A stretch of 64,000 nt of DNA. Source: Scylla paramamosain. Taxonomy: Eukaryota; Arthropoda; Malacostraca; Decapoda; Portunidae. The position numbers were made by a program, and so were the translations under genes. Of the stretch, positions 30,898-43,671 are shown piece after piece (positions within the stretch are counted from its first letter, which is position 1; each line of letters opens with the position of its first letter). The DNA is taken from NCBI RefSeq assembly GCF_035594125.1, contig NC_087191.1, positions 3,227,967-3,291,966 on the forward strand. The letters are read 5' to 3'. The notes below the pieces were generated by a model. That model saw only the letters and a list, made by a program, of their open reading frames with translations, did not search any database and was not told where the DNA came from.

Positions 30898-31469
30898 GCA
30901 CCAGGCAAGCAGAACAGCTAACTCTACATTCTCATAAAGGAGTTTTTTTTTTTGTGGCCGTTATCCACTTTTCATACATGATCTTTGTCCATGGCCCACC
31001 GCCAAGCATAATCCAAAGCATACAGTGACTGTCTACAGTCCAACACTTGTTAGGTCCATATAAAAGCTACTCTAGCAAGTCCTGTGATTTTATTGATTCC
31101 ATTTGTTATTTTATTCTTTTATTAAGTATTAATAAAGAAATTTGTAATTTGCCTTTGTTGAATCTCATATGATTATGGAAATGGTACTAAAGAAGTAACA
31201 ATGCACATAAAAACTGCGAAAATTGTTTGAACAATAAACAAACAAGAAACGAAATAAAACAAAATTTCATTGGTTTAAAAGTGTATTAATCCCACGCCAT
31301 ATGGTCTGATCTTTGAATCTAACAAATCTGATGACTTTATAAATCTGAAATGAAATCATAGGGAGTCATAATTAAGTGCCACAACCATGGCCTTCAGTAG
31401 GAACACACCTACATCCTCCTAGACTATTTGCTCCTGAACATTCATACCAGGTTCACGTTTCCTTCTCTT
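30898..31469. other. Unassigned AT-rich region
   Basis: About 570 bp without a credible frame; a T-run at 30943-30952. It may include the 3' part of the hAT element whose transposase remnant follows, but I could not find that element's left end. Confidence 0.4.
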
Positions 31470-31700
31470 GAATCCCCATTACACTCAGTGTGATGGGCGG
31501 TGTTGCAGATTATTAACAAGCTTCTTGATTCATGGTTTTGTTTCACTTAAAACACACCGTAGGTCATGCTTCACTTCGTCTGTTGCGATGTTTCGTTTTA
31601 ATGTGACGTAGTTGAAAGAATGCAGCCTCACAGGAATAAGTTAATGAAAATGATAGGAGGTACCGAAAAGCAATTTGTCTACATAGTCTAGCCATTTGTA
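31470..31700 (-). pseudogene. hAT transposase C-terminal remnant
   Basis: Minus-strand reading gives FRYLLSFSLTYSCEAAFFQL and RHIKTKHRN in one frame, then, after a shift, TDEVKHDLRCVLSETKP and IKKLVNN. This matches the end of hAT/ZBED transposases (dimerisation region, pattern STY.CE.aFS..k.IK.K.RN.LtDe.L...LR). The frame is broken, so it is inactive. A hAT-like terminal repeat lies at 31961-31983. Confidence 0.55.
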
Positions 31701-31745
31701 CTGAACCTGTAAGTTCCCTCCACTGGCTGCCTACCCACTAAACTC

Positions 31746-31903
<158 letters not shown>

Positions 31904-31960
31904 TCAGATATGGTCCTTATGGTCCCCTACATTCTGCTACATGGCTTCCCGGGAGGCCAT

Positions 31961-31983
31961 GGCCCCCAGTTTGGGAACCACTA
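31961..31983 (-). repeat. hAT-like terminal inverted repeat
   Basis: Minus strand TAGTGGTTCCCAAACTGGGG, close to the Charlie/ZBED-type hAT end CAGTGGTTCCCAAACT. It would be the 5' end of a minus-strand hAT element whose transposase remnant is at 31470-31700. The partner end was not found. Confidence 0.5.
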
Positions 31984-31989
31984 TCATAG

Positions 31990-32762
31990 AGTAACGCCTG
32001 CGCAGAGAGCAGTTCCCCCAGGTGACGACGCCCACAAACTGGAGAAGCCTACCTACTGGTGTAAAACGTGCCCCCTTTCTAACCACCTTCAAACCATGCC
32101 ACTTTCCTAAATACTTTCAAAACTTGCCACCTCCCTAATAACTTCCAAAACTCCTCTAAAATGACATCAGGAAGGTAAAGAATTTCAGTAATGAATCCTC
32201 CAATTCCTTTCCTTGATTTTACGCACTTTACGGCGCCCATCTGAAATTTAGTTTTCCGTTTGACCATAAGACGGCTTGCTGTACATAAACGTTTTATTAC
32301 TTCACTATTCTATTTGTTTTGTAGACTTTATTCTTTATTTTATTGATAAATTTATTACTTCTTCAGCAAAATTTTATCATTCTTTTTTGTTTAACTTTAG
32401 CACAGTTTAGCTTGACCAGCTTCATGCAGTTTACTATTATAAACAACATTCTAGTTTACTGCTGAATTTTTATTTCTTGTATTATATTAATTCTAACTTG
32501 CATTTTTAATATTTTTATATTTAACATAATTTTACTCAAGTTTAAGACTCTTGTTTTATGTATGCACTTTATTAGCTGTTACTTCCTTTTGCTTCATTTT
32601 GTTGCTGTAGCTTCACTCAACATTCATTACTCGTGTTGACATGTTTAAAGGAAATAATTCAACTTATAAAATATTATATTAATCTATGCTATACTGGCTG
32701 TCGAGGTACGAGTAAAGAATAACTATTGTGATGATGAAAATAAAACAATGAATTCTGAATTT

Positions 32763-32766
<4 letters not shown>
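31990..32766. other. Unassigned
   Basis: About 780 bp, moderately GC to 32270 and then strongly AT-rich. No credible gene or repeat recognised. Confidence 0.4.

Positions 32767-32857
<91 letters not shown>
32767..32857. repeat. (CT)n(GT)n compound microsatellite
   Basis: CT from 32767 to 32820 running directly into GT to 32857. Confidence 0.96.
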
Positions 32858-33043
32858 CTGGTTGACTCAGCAGTCGACCAAGCATTGTATAACATTACCA
32901 AGAATGTTGTATCAAATACAACAGTGTAAAGTGGTCACAGACCAACAAGGTTTCTGAACTACATCGGAGTGACACACCAGCGTGGGCGCGCCGGCCATTT
33001 TGAAATATTGACGTTGTCTGTTATGTACAGATGTGAAACATAC

Positions 33044-33127
33044 CTTCAACGTGTCGGGTGTCTGCGGCACCAAACACTGGCCGCCATTATGCCTCATTAC
33101 CTCATCGCTGTTTGACGGACGTGACAT
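33044..33127 (-). other. Candidate small first exon (unidentified)
   Basis: ATG at 33127 on the minus strand (context CTGAAATGT) opens 28 codons beginning MSRPSNSDEVMRHNGG, then an excellent donor AAG|GTATGT at 33043, ending in phase 0. The surrounding 200 bp is unusually CpG-rich (GGCGCGCCGGCC just downstream), promoter-like for this AT-rich genome. No downstream exon found. Confidence 0.22.
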
Positions 33128-33261
33128 TTCAGAGTTTCGGTAAACTAAGCATCAATCACGAGACAAAGGAGAGGTTTTCACTCATTCAGTGGAAGCTCTC
33201 GCCTTGTAACAAACTTAAATACTAAACTATATTAAATTATTCTGTGGAATATTACATTAGG

Positions 33262-33364
<103 letters not shown>

Positions 33365-33955
33365 ACTTTAATCACTGTCTATGCATCCTTGTCATATTGT
33401 GTTATCCATTCTGTTTCCAAGCCCTTCAGAAGACTTTTCCTTATCCGTCTCAAATATGACAGTGACTGACTTCTTAATCGACGATATGTTACATTTTCAT
33501 CTCATATTGCTACCAGAGCAGCTTTTGAGGCAATAAATTATCTGTATCTTGGAGACACCAACTTAACTGCTGAGATTCGCTCAAGGAATGTGGTTGACAG
33601 TGAGAATGATGATTGTCCCAGTTGATGAATTACCGGTGGAGACAAGAACAAGATGATTAAAGGAAATCACAAATGAAGCCTGGAAAACATAAAGCATATC
33701 TTAAGACTGAGGGAGAGCTATTGTCTGCCCCTTTCATGAAAAAAAGGTGATAAAATCCAATGTAATAATTATAGAGGTATATCACTATTGTCACCTATAG
33801 GTAAAATGTATGAGAGGATTTTGGAAGCAAGACTAAGAACACAAATAGAGAACAAATTAGGGGAATGGCAGTGTGGTTTTAGATCAAACAGAAGCACAAT
33901 GTATTTGGTGTTTACTTTAAAGATAATAATAGAGAAGAGTTGGGAATGAGATAAG

Positions 33956-34312
33956 ATGAAAGTGTTTATAGACATGGAAAAAGCATTTGACAGAGTACTC
34001 TGTGAAAGACTAAAGAATATACTGAGGAAGAATGAATACATAATAGCATCAAAATTGAGAAGATCAATAAAGAGTATGTACAATAATTGCAAAAGTAAAG
34101 TTAAACTAAATATTAATGGCACAGACTGGTTCGAAATAAAATCAGGAGTTATACGAGGAATCCTCTCTCCACTTTTTTTTTTTATAATATCTATGCATTT
34201 TTGTATGATAGAAACTGGAAGAAATAGAGAAAAGATCACCTTAGCTTATACAGATGACGTAGCTATCATCTGCGATTCAGAAAGAAATCTCCAATACATA
34301 AGAAAAAAATAA
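33956..34312 (+). pseudogene. LINE-D RT palm
   Basis: Frame with MKVFIDMEKAFDRVLCERLK (first aspartate), SIKSMYNNCKSKVKLNI, FEIKSGVIRGILSPLFFFII (normally GVRQGD.LSP) and LAYTDDVAIICDSERN, a catalytic box with alanine replaced by threonine. A T-run at 34173-34181 is probably an expansion. Ends at TAA after IRKK. Confidence 0.72.
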
Positions 34313-34648
34313 GGAAAACGAGATGAAAATAAATACTAAGAAAACAGAAGTATTTTAACTAAGTAGAGAAAATGAACCTTTGAACATAAGGATCGGAGAA
34401 CAGATAAAACAGGTACAGAATTTCCAATACCTGAGTATGCAAATAAACGCAGAAAATAAACAGGAAGTGGAAATGTCACAGAATAACTAAATATAAAATC
34501 TTAATGGCATTGTATTCATTACTAAAAGACAGACGCATCCCTGAAAACACCAAAAATAATAATTTATACCACCATCATACGGTGAGGTGTGAACTCTGAC
34601 ACAAAGAACAAGTCAAAACTACAAGCAACATAAATAAAAGTACTAAAA

Positions 34649-34855
34649 TTGATTAAGGGTATAACTAGAAGAGATCGAATAACAAATAAGAATATAAGAG
34701 AATTAAGATTAATTGCCATCACTAAGGTTGTGGAAAGAAATCGACTAAGATGTTATGGGCATGTAAAAAGAATGGAAGAAGAAAGGTTACTGAGACAGAC
34801 TCTGGAATGGATACCACAGGGGAGAAGACCAGTGGGAAGATCGAGAAAGAGATAG
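34649..34855 (+). pseudogene. LINE-D C-terminal block
   Basis: 68-codon frame ending ERNRLRCYGHVKRMEEERLL and PQGRRPVGRSRKR, followed by TAG. Between this and the palm the sequence (34320-34640) has thumb-like remnants in several frames. Confidence 0.7.
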
Positions 34856-34870
34856 ATAGAAAGTGTCAAT

Positions 34871-35522
34871 GAGTAACTTTAGAAGAGAGCAGAAAAACTT
34901 GACATGAAAAAACAAGAGCTCTACATGAAACCAGCTCTACATGAGCTGCGGTGACTGACAGGGTGTGATCTAACAGAAGCCGGATGAGAAAGATGAGAAA
35001 GTAACATGATAATGTGTACCGACAAGGTACACCGCTGCTACTACATGTACCGTCCCGCTGATGGCACCACATGTACTGTCGTTGATACATAGAACGCGAT
35101 TGGTACGTTCTACTTCCACCCTGCCTCCTGCAGGATGGGGATATACGGTAAAGGAGTTACTTTTCGCAGGGTTAGTCGTATATTATGCAAAGATGAATAA
35201 TACAGTGTATACTCACTCCAGAATCTTGTCCTGCACTCCTCTCTTTCCAGATCTCTGCCACCAATGGGGAAGTCAGTCTCTATTTATATGCTACAAATCA
35301 ATAGATAAGTCCACATGGGGGATTTACAGCACCAAACATCTAAAGAGAGCAATATAGAGACAGAAGAATTAACATACTCGTAGGCCTATGTGATAATCCA
35401 CGGGAGAGATGTATGCACAGGTGTTTCCGCAAGGGATAGATCCACGTGGTGGGGTGAGGTTAAGTACAAGTTGTCACCTGATAGAAGAGTCACATTCCTC
35501 TGAGTATGAAGTAGTAGCAGTA

Positions 35523-35562
<40 letters not shown>

Positions 35563-35589
35563 AAGAATATATCTCTCATATCGGTACAA
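34871..35589. other. Unassigned; contains (TAG)n
   Basis: No credible gene. A (TAG)n tract at about 35509-35563 creates the poly-Val and poly-Leu frames seen on both strands. Confidence 0.5.
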
Positions 35590-35609
35590 ATGTTAACTTT
35601 TTATGGTTC

Positions 35610-36126
35610 TTATCTTCCTGAGCGTGTGAAGTTTGATCCTCTTTCTCTCCCAGTAAAGGCTTTTATCGACCGTCCTGGTGTTAGAGTTCGGTCACGAAAG
35701 GAAAACTACAAATCGTTCCCGGTGCGGTCACTGTTCTGCCCTTGACTCACACCCTACTCCTGAATGTGAATCTGAACCTTGCTGTTTTTATTGCAGGGAA
35801 GCTCACCCATTACGTTCTCGACAATGCAAGAGATGCGTACCATCTGTAGGACATTCGTCAACTGGTTAATTATCACCTCATTATTCTTGGCAGTGCCAGG
35901 AATGTTGCTCCTGCTGTTATTGTCTACAACAAGTGTTTTGCAAGATGTCTCAGATAAGCCTTCCACTGCATCTTCAGCAACATCACAGACTCCTTCTACA
36001 GTAGTTCATATTCCTGAAGTCCAGGCTCCCATGGATTCTCAGCCAAAAACACTTCCGAAGGCTATTAAACCACAACAGACACTCTTCGATAAAAAATCTC
36101 CCAGAGTTCATTCTCAGTCCCAATAG
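35610..36126 (+). pseudogene. LINE-E ORF1 (gag-like) with zinc knuckles, copy 2
   Basis: Frames 35678-35869 and 35779-36126 with a shift between. LSLPVKAFIDRP precedes the first frame (as in copy 1), then RSRCGHCSALDSHPTPECES and CCFYCREAHPLRSRQCKR give repeated cysteine/histidine knuckles. The second frame continues with a Ser/Thr/Pro-rich tail. The first knuckle (CYWCYDFGHEKKNC in copy 1) is damaged here. Confidence 0.72.
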
Positions 36127-36239
36127 AAACGTTTCCTAGGATCTGCCGAGTCCCTTGACTCAACGGGCATTCCCCCTAGAGAGATTCTTTTGGGAACATC
36201 AGGACTTATATAAGCGAAGCGATTCATCCACATAAGCAC

Positions 36240-37153
36240 TTAAGAACATGAGCAAATAAAAAAAGTTGCAAGAAGCCACCAGGCCTACACGTGGCGGTCC
36301 CTGTATGAAACATACCTACCTATTTCCATCTATAATCCCCATCCATAAATTTGTCTAATCTTCTTTTAAAGCTCCCTAATGACTCAGCACTAATAACTAC
36401 CACTCTGTTTGAGAACCAATTTCTTCCTATCTCTTTCTTCAACCGAAATTTTTCAAGCTTGAATCCATGATTTCTTGTTCTATCCTGATTATTGATTCTA
36501 AGAATTTTGCTTACGTCACCTTATTATAATCCTTTACCACTTAAAGACTTTTATCAGTCTCCTCTCAAACTACTTCTCTCTAAGGAATGTAGATTTAATA
36601 GCTTCAGTCTCGTATCGTAAGGAATACCTATCATCTCTTGTATCCTTTTAGTCATTTTCTTTTGTACTGATTTAAGAAGACCTATATCCTTCTTGTAATA
36701 TGGGGACCAGCACTGCACAGCATAGTATAGATGAAGTCCGACTAGGACTAAACACGCCTTTGATATTACTTCGTGACTTGTACTTTTAACATTCTTAAAA
36801 ATTAATCCTAATACCCAATTTGCTTTATATCTGTCCCCTATGCATTGTTTTCTTAACAGAGATCAAAGCTAAATAACTCCAGAATCTTTTTTTGTTCCTT
36901 GAACTTACCAGAGCTTCGTTGTTTATTGCGTATCTACTGAAAGGCTTTCTTCTACCTACGCTAAATACTTTGCATTTGTGAATATTAAACTACATTTGCT
37001 ATCTGTCTGTCCATTCGTTCATCTTGTCCAAGTCTGCCTTGCAAATCGATGGCATTCTAATCTAATTAACCTACCTATCTTCGTATCATCCGCAAACTTA
37101 CCAACATCACTACTAATCCAACTATCTAAGTTATTAATATGTTAAAAACAACA
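36240..37153 (-). mobile_element. CR1 LINE copy B2, nested in LINE-E copy 2
   Basis: Minus strand, 5'-truncated. The 3' end (near 36240, complement of a TTATGTTC-type tail) matches B1 and B3. The RT end, thumb and C-terminal region are decayed. Unlike B1 and B3 it keeps FADD in the catalytic box (codons at 37085-37090). Its right edge, ATTAAAAACAACAA, lies in the LLFLIYI block. LINE-E ORF1 codons flank it on both sides. Confidence 0.8.
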
Positions 37154-37440
37154 ACCGTCATGGACGTTGAGGATTTTTCTGCACGTCTTCATAATATATC
37201 TTTCTCCTCACCGAGAGATCCGTCTGCCTCGAGAAATCCACCTCCTCATGTCTCTCCAGGTATCTCAGAGACCCTTGGTGGGTTCCTATCACTGCACCAA
37301 GTGCTCAATCGCAGGCTCCCGCTTCTACAAGCAACCAGAACTAGAAAAGCCTCACCGCTCGAATACGGTACCCAGTCAGGTTGGCAAAAGGATGTTCCTC
37401 TCTGAGGGTTCTCTGAGAACCGTATCAAATTAACACTGTG
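37154..37440 (+). pseudogene. LINE-E ORF1 C-terminus (copy 2)
   Basis: Frame reading VMDVEDFSARLHNISFS and SRNPPPHVSPG. Copy 1 has MDMEGLSAHLPNKFSS and SRNLPP in the equivalent place (54830-54780), supporting the assignment. Confidence 0.6.
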
Positions 37441-38116
37441 CAGATTCCAGCAATGGAACTGTCGTAGTTTGCGTGCCCCTCTGGGAGGAGCTGAGTCTTG
37501 TCACATTTCTCTCCAGAATATGTCTTCAAGAGACTCAATTCCTACCGTTCTTTTAGGATATTGTGAAATTTATTCTGATTTTAACTTAGGCTAAGGCCAC
37601 CGCGGTAACACTGAAATTCTCGAGGTTCGTAACGATATACCTTACACTAGTCTCGAACTCCATATTAAACTGTCCTTACACGGTATGTAATGTGTATCTC
37701 CCACCCGGTGTTTCTATCGAGACCTTCCTTCTTGTATTCTACTAGAACTAGAAGATTTTAACGGACGCCATCCGTTGTGTGGTGAAAGCACAATCAAACC
37801 CAGAGGTGTTTTACTTGCTTTTTTTTTTTTTTTTTTATAGACGATGAGGAGTTAGGGATTTTAAATTCAGGGGATTAAATGCATTTCCATAGGCAAACTG
37901 GTACTTTTGCAGCCATTGCTATTTCTCTCAGTTCTGCTAATGCTCTCTTAGATTTTAATTTGCAAGTTTTACTAGATTTGTAGGGAGCGACAACTTTCCC
38001 ATATTCAAATAGGCATGGTCTGAACCACGGTCTCATATTCCCAAGTGGCGTCTAGATAGGGTTGATTGGTAGCTTTTTTCACAAGTCACTTCATATGATC
38101 GTTCATTGGCTGACTT

Positions 38117-39120
38117 TTGATAGTCCTGATGAGGCAGCGACATATTTTATTGATATATTACAATCTGATGTTCTCCAAACCGTCCCTAGGACGTCTGGCA
38201 GTTTTCCCAAACGTCTGCATGGTTCCTTGGTGGACCAATGATTGCTCTGCTGCTGTGCTGGCGAAGAGTGCTGTCTTCTCTCGTCTTCGTCGACATCGAG
38301 GGGACCCCCAGTGCATGGACGCCTTCCGACGGGCGCGGGCTCAGGTTCGGTGGTTCTTAAAGAATACACAGCAAACGTCTTGGAATGATTAAAGCTAAGA
38401 CGTCACTTACATAAGTATGGAACAGAGTTCACTAGATTTATGGGAAGTTTTTGCATTCTTCTTCTCCTGTATTGTCTCATGCTGGTGAGACAGTGGCTAA
38501 CCCCACGATGATTGGTGCCATATTTGCAAATCATTTTGCTAGTGTTTCCAGGAGGGATCCTAATTCGCCCATGGCTCACCATGGTCACCATCTGCAATCT
38601 CGTAGAGTAAACTTTACTTTCAAGGGGGTTGAATCACATCATGTCCCCTTTTCTATTTCGGAGTTAAAGATGAATGTATCTTAGTGCAGTGATTCATCAT
38701 CAAGCCTTGATATCCCATATGCCTTTTTACTCCACATGTCTGATAGGGTTTATTCCTAATTATTAGACTTCTTTAACTTTATTTTGAATACAGATGATTT
38801 TTCCTTGTTTGGCGGTGTTGCTGTAACTATCCCCATCCCAAAGCATTGAGAAGACCATCAGTTGGCTATCAATTATCGCCCTATTTCTTTAATATATTGC
38901 ATTTGTAATTACCTGGAAAAGGTGGTTATTGTCAGGCTTGTATGGCATATAGAAAAAAGCAATTACTTGTTGTTTGTTCAATATGGCTTCCGAAAAAAAT
39001 GTGGTCTACGTCTGATGCTCTATTGTCTTTAGAATTTTCTACTTGTGAGGCATTCGCAAGTTAACAACATTTTTTTGATTTGGAGAAAGTATATGACACT
39101 TGGTACTGGGATGGATGATA
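38117..39120 (+). pseudogene. LINE-E linker and RT (copy 2)
   Basis: Decayed across several frames. 38117-38392: PWWTNDCSAAVLAKS, RLRRHRGDPQCMDAFRRARA, the pre-RT linker. 38451-38684: ETVANPTMIGAIFANHFASV. Then, out of frame, EDHQLAINYRPISLIYCICN (about 38850) and VQYGFRKK (about 38980), matching copy 1 RT. Homology ends near 39200. Confidence 0.7.
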
Positions 39121-39235
39121 CTTAGGTCATATAGGCCTCAAGTCAGATGGCACTTGGTATCCAAACCACTTGGTCCCCAAAATGTCTCTAGATGCCTGGA
39201 GTACTAGCTTCGTGAAGGCAGCAAGTTGATCCACA

Positions 39236-40005
39236 CACACACACACACACCAATATAGCGTTCACCAACCTATCCACTACTTACTCAACAGCATCCAACC
39301 ACCCACTCAATCACTCAGCCATATCCACCCACTCACATCCACCCATCCACAGCTATAACTCCATCCATCTATCCACCGACTCACATTCACCCACCCATCT
39401 ACCTCCATTAGCCCACCCATAGAGACATCCATTCAACCACATCCACTCACTGCACCCTACCCACAAGCACACACACCTGTCCATCTTCTACCCACTAACC
39501 TACCCACCCACACTCACCCATCCACCATCCCACCCACACCAACCAAACCATCCACCCTACCATCCAGTGCACACTGAACTACCCATCCACAACCACAACC
39601 ACTCACTGTTCCATACACCCATCCATCCGCTGTCCACTGACCCTGCACCAACCTACTCACTCATTCATACTCATCCACCCAACTACTTACCCATCCATCC
39701 ACCCATCTACTCACCTACACCAAACCCACTATCCACATCTCACCCACACACCCCATCACTCACACCTTGCACTCACCAAGCCCATCAGCGATCCACCGGC
39801 TCACCCATCTATCCATCCATCGAAACATTCATCCACACACCAATGCACCCATCCACCTATCCAACTACCCACACATACATTCACCTACCCATTCACTCAC
39901 CAATTTACCAACGCACCCACTTGTCCATCCACACAACAATTTACCCAACTACCCATTCACCAATATATCCACCCACACATCTACAATCGTGTATATGTGT
40001 ATGTG
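39236..40005 (+). repeat. CCAC/CCAT-type satellite, about 770 bp
   Basis: Irregular array of CCATCCACCCACTCA-like words, with a short (CA)n at its left edge (39233-39250). The 151-codon Pro/His/Thr/Ser-rich frame at 39567 is a product of the array and has no start or codon signal of its own. Confidence 0.85.
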
Positions 40006-40076
40006 TTCTCACACACTTTTAGTTAAGTTATTTCTCAGGTTTAAGAGTGTTGAAGGAAAATCCAAAGGTTGCAGAA

Positions 40077-40186
<110 letters not shown>

Positions 40187-40189
40187 CTA

Positions 40190-40641
40190 CAATAAAAAAA
40201 AAAGGCCCACTTGGGTGCCAGTCCCCGAACAGAGTCAAAAGCACTCGTCAAAAATTAAGAGATAAGTGTCTTGAAACCTTGAAAGAGTTCAAGTCATACG
40301 AAGGAGGAAATACAGAAACAGGAAGGGAGCAAGGGATAAATGATTGAGAATACTGGTTAACTCCTGCATTAGAGAGGTGGACATAATAGGGTTGAGAGAA
40401 AGAAGAAAGTCTTGTGCAGCGAGGCCGTGGGAGGAGGCGAGACATGCAGTTACCAATATCAGAAGAACAGTTAGCATGAAAATGGCAGTAGAAGATAGCA
40501 AGAGATGCAGATATGAGGCGATGAGAGAAAGACTCAGTTAGAGGAAAGAAACTGATTAGACGAAAAGCTTTTGATTCCACCCTGTCTGTCTAAAAGAGCG
40601 AGATGAATGGGCACCCCCCATACATGTGAAGCATACTCCAA
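40190..40641 (-). mobile_element. LINE-A copy A6, 3' end only
   Basis: Minus strand. Frame 40580-40248 is the C-terminal block: ESKAFRLISFFPLTES, ANCSSDIGNCMSRLLPRPR and [13 protein letters not shown], with a small deletion before [12 protein letters not shown]. The 3' end is A-rich and touches (TA)n. 5' truncation at about 40641, just upstream of the ESKAFRLI block. Confidence 0.82.
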
Positions 40642-41387
<746 letters not shown>

Positions 41388-41462
41388 AACTCCGTGCCAG
41401 TACAAAGGCATGCCCCATGTGGCTGAGAGGGGGACCGCGCGAACAGGCAACTTCATGTGAAT

Positions 41463-41506
41463 AGGGGGGGAAGGGAAAGAAAGGCGGTGGGGGGAGGGGG
41501 GGGAAC
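41463..41506 (+). other. G-quadruplex-forming tract
   Basis: Consecutive G-runs (GGGGGGGG, GGG, GGGGGG, GGGGGGGG) separated by 2-17 bases on the plus strand, enough for an intramolecular quadruplex. A similar G-rich run occurs at 58003-58029 inside LINE-A A7. Confidence 0.6.
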
Positions 41507-41794
41507 TTAAGGTACCGGGCCGCACCTCGGTCCCTCAGACATTGCAGTAAAAGAACAGTATATTTCAGAAAATTATTGTGAGCATACTACAAGGGGTGGA
41601 TGGACCCCGTTTACTCTATAGGCAAGACGAACTCTTCATCTATAAAACGTGTGACTCAACATGAGGGAACAAAAGCGAGTATGGAAATTTAATTTGGGAA
41701 GAAGGGTAACTGTATAATATATGCTCGGAGTTTTTAAAGTAACCAGGGTGAAGGTGGACAGGTAGTTCTTGCGCCTCAGGCATCTACTGCCTTC

Positions 41795-41829
<35 letters not shown>

Positions 41830-43317
41830 GTCATCATCTTTCTATTTCTCTTCTTTCCATCTTGCTGTGCGCAACACGCCCCTTCCAAAAAAAAGAAGAA
41901 AAAAATCAAATTACACGCAAGCTTACGAAATTTTTTGCACATACGACAAATAAATTAACGGTTCTGCACATGACTACTCACTCCAAGGTGTTAGAGTTAG
42001 AACAATGACATGCACAGTCATCATAACAAGAAACACGAGGGCTCCAACTTGGCCCTTCATACTCAAAGTACCGTTTTCTCTTTCTACTCCTCCCACTAGA
42101 TTTGTCTCTGTCTCTCACCCAGGACCTACGATCTCCTCAGCTACACTGGTATGAGGGTTTGTTCCTACAGAGAGTCGTTTATGTCACTTTTCATCCAGCA
42201 ACTACGGCTGCTCCAGCTTTTCCTGTGACTTATCTTTTCCTTCTCCATCATCTTATCTTTCCTCTACCTTCATTACTTCTCCATCTACTCTCCCCTCTCC
42301 TGGTCTCTCTACTATATAGACTATTCCTCCTTCTGTACTTTCTTCACATTGCATAAACCCTAGAGTCGCCAAGCAGCGATAACCCTGCGCCCTTGCCACA
42401 CAGCTTCCTGATGCGTCATCACGGTACCGCCAGGTAATACTCTTCCTAGCTGGACAATGCCCATCTCTGGGCCGCCAGGCAAGTCCAACTCGCTGGTCCC
42501 TTCACTTCTCCTCACTGAAGAACACATTCGCCGTCCACAACTTCATTCCAACTTGCCCGCTTCAGGTTCCTCAAAGCCACCATTTCACACACATATAATT
42601 GATAAAATAAAAGTGCCACCTTCTCGGCAAATATAATAGGAGCCTTCTGATCGCTCTTAAACGAAATAGTACTTCTGGGACGTGATACGGCCAAGCCTGC
42701 TTGGCACTGTAATGAAGTACCAGCTGCCTACCAGCCAGCCTGGGCTCACCTCAACTTCACCACTGAAGTGAAAACTAAAAAAAATATCCTGCCAGGGTAA
42801 ACAGACATAAAACATACAAATAACACTTTAATGGATATCAAAATAAATCAATACACAACACGTGTAAACTCGCAACAAAAAGAAATAAGTAAATAAAACT
42901 TGTACACCTTAAAACTTCCAGCTGAGGGACACGACGGGTAACCCTCATTCACACAAGCGCTTCTGGTCCCCTGCTGACAGTGATGACAGACGTCTCCCTC
43001 TTGTCACCACAAACTGATAGGGCTCAGGGTGGCCACTCACTACACCACTCCTTCAGTAGACAGGCACACACTGGTGAAGACGGCTGCGGCTACGGTCCTA
43101 AAGCATCACCGTGAAACTCCTGCAACACACCCATGGTGCACTCTAATCATCCTCTCTCCCGCTCACTACATTTCATTAACATCCAACGCTTTGCCCAACA
43201 ATGTCTTCACACTGAAATACACTATCACATACCTGCTATGCTGACAAAGCTACACAATCCAGACCTCTAAACCAACGCCTCAAGTGTCCATGTTCCGCGC
43301 CAAAATCTCTCCCGTTC

Positions 43318-43350
<33 letters not shown>

Positions 43351-43461
43351 CCATCAAACCCCACGCTAAGCAGTTGAACATCGCGATGCGTCTAGCTCCA
43401 CCTGACTTCTCACATCACTGCCAGGCACAGCAATACTATCACATCTCACTCCTCCCGCCGA
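41507..43461. other. Unassigned region; simple repeats only
   Basis: (CT)n at 41796-41828 and an A-run of 28 at 43319-43346. Plus-strand frames such as 42102-42356 are CT-rich low complexity. No TE domain or convincing exon seen. Confidence 0.4.
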
Positions 43462-43671
43462 CTAACCGAGGACACAGTATTCGCCACAACGAGCTGATGG
43501 CCGCTTCTTTCCAAGATGCAGCACACACATTCCCGTACGCGGAGCGAAACTAACACACGTGGCTATCCCAAAACAATCAGTCCCGTTTGAAACATGAGCA
43601 CGGGCAACGTATCTCTTGGCCAGCTTCACTATTCCCAGCAACTGCTCCCACGTGCAATCACTTCTCATCAT
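43462..43671 (-). other. Small uncharacterised ORF
   Basis: 69-codon minus-strand frame starting MMRSDCTWEQLLGIVKLAKR and ending GEYCVLG*. It has balanced composition and five cysteines, better looking than neighbouring frames, but no start context, splice signal or family that I recognise. Confidence 0.18.

Larger units (their letters stand above)
33640..34870 (+). mobile_element. LINE-D, RTE/I-like non-LTR fragment
   Basis: Plus-strand RT beginning with KKGDKIQCNNYRGISLLSP and GKMYERILEARLRTQIENKL, continuing through FIDMEKAFDRV and ending with a C-terminal block RLRCYGHVKRMEEERLLRQT ... GRRPVGRSRKR. That last block (RLRW.GHV.RM ... GRP.KRW) is typical of RTE-like and related LINEs. 5'-truncated, with several stops. 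Clade uncertain. One copy in the window. Confidence 0.75.
35590..39230 (+). mobile_element. LINE-E copy 2 (I-like), split by CR1 B2
   Basis: Plus-strand copy of the same family as 45540-55995. ORF1 part 35610-36239, interruption by CR1 B2 (36240-37153), ORF1 end (37154-37440), decayed endonuclease (37440-38100), linker and RT (38110-39120), then loss of homology before a satellite. Both ends are truncated and stops are frequent. Confidence 0.78.

Noticed and set aside
39567..40022. 151-codon Pro/His/Thr-rich protein
   Set aside because: Entirely within the CCAC/CCAT satellite and open in more than one frame.
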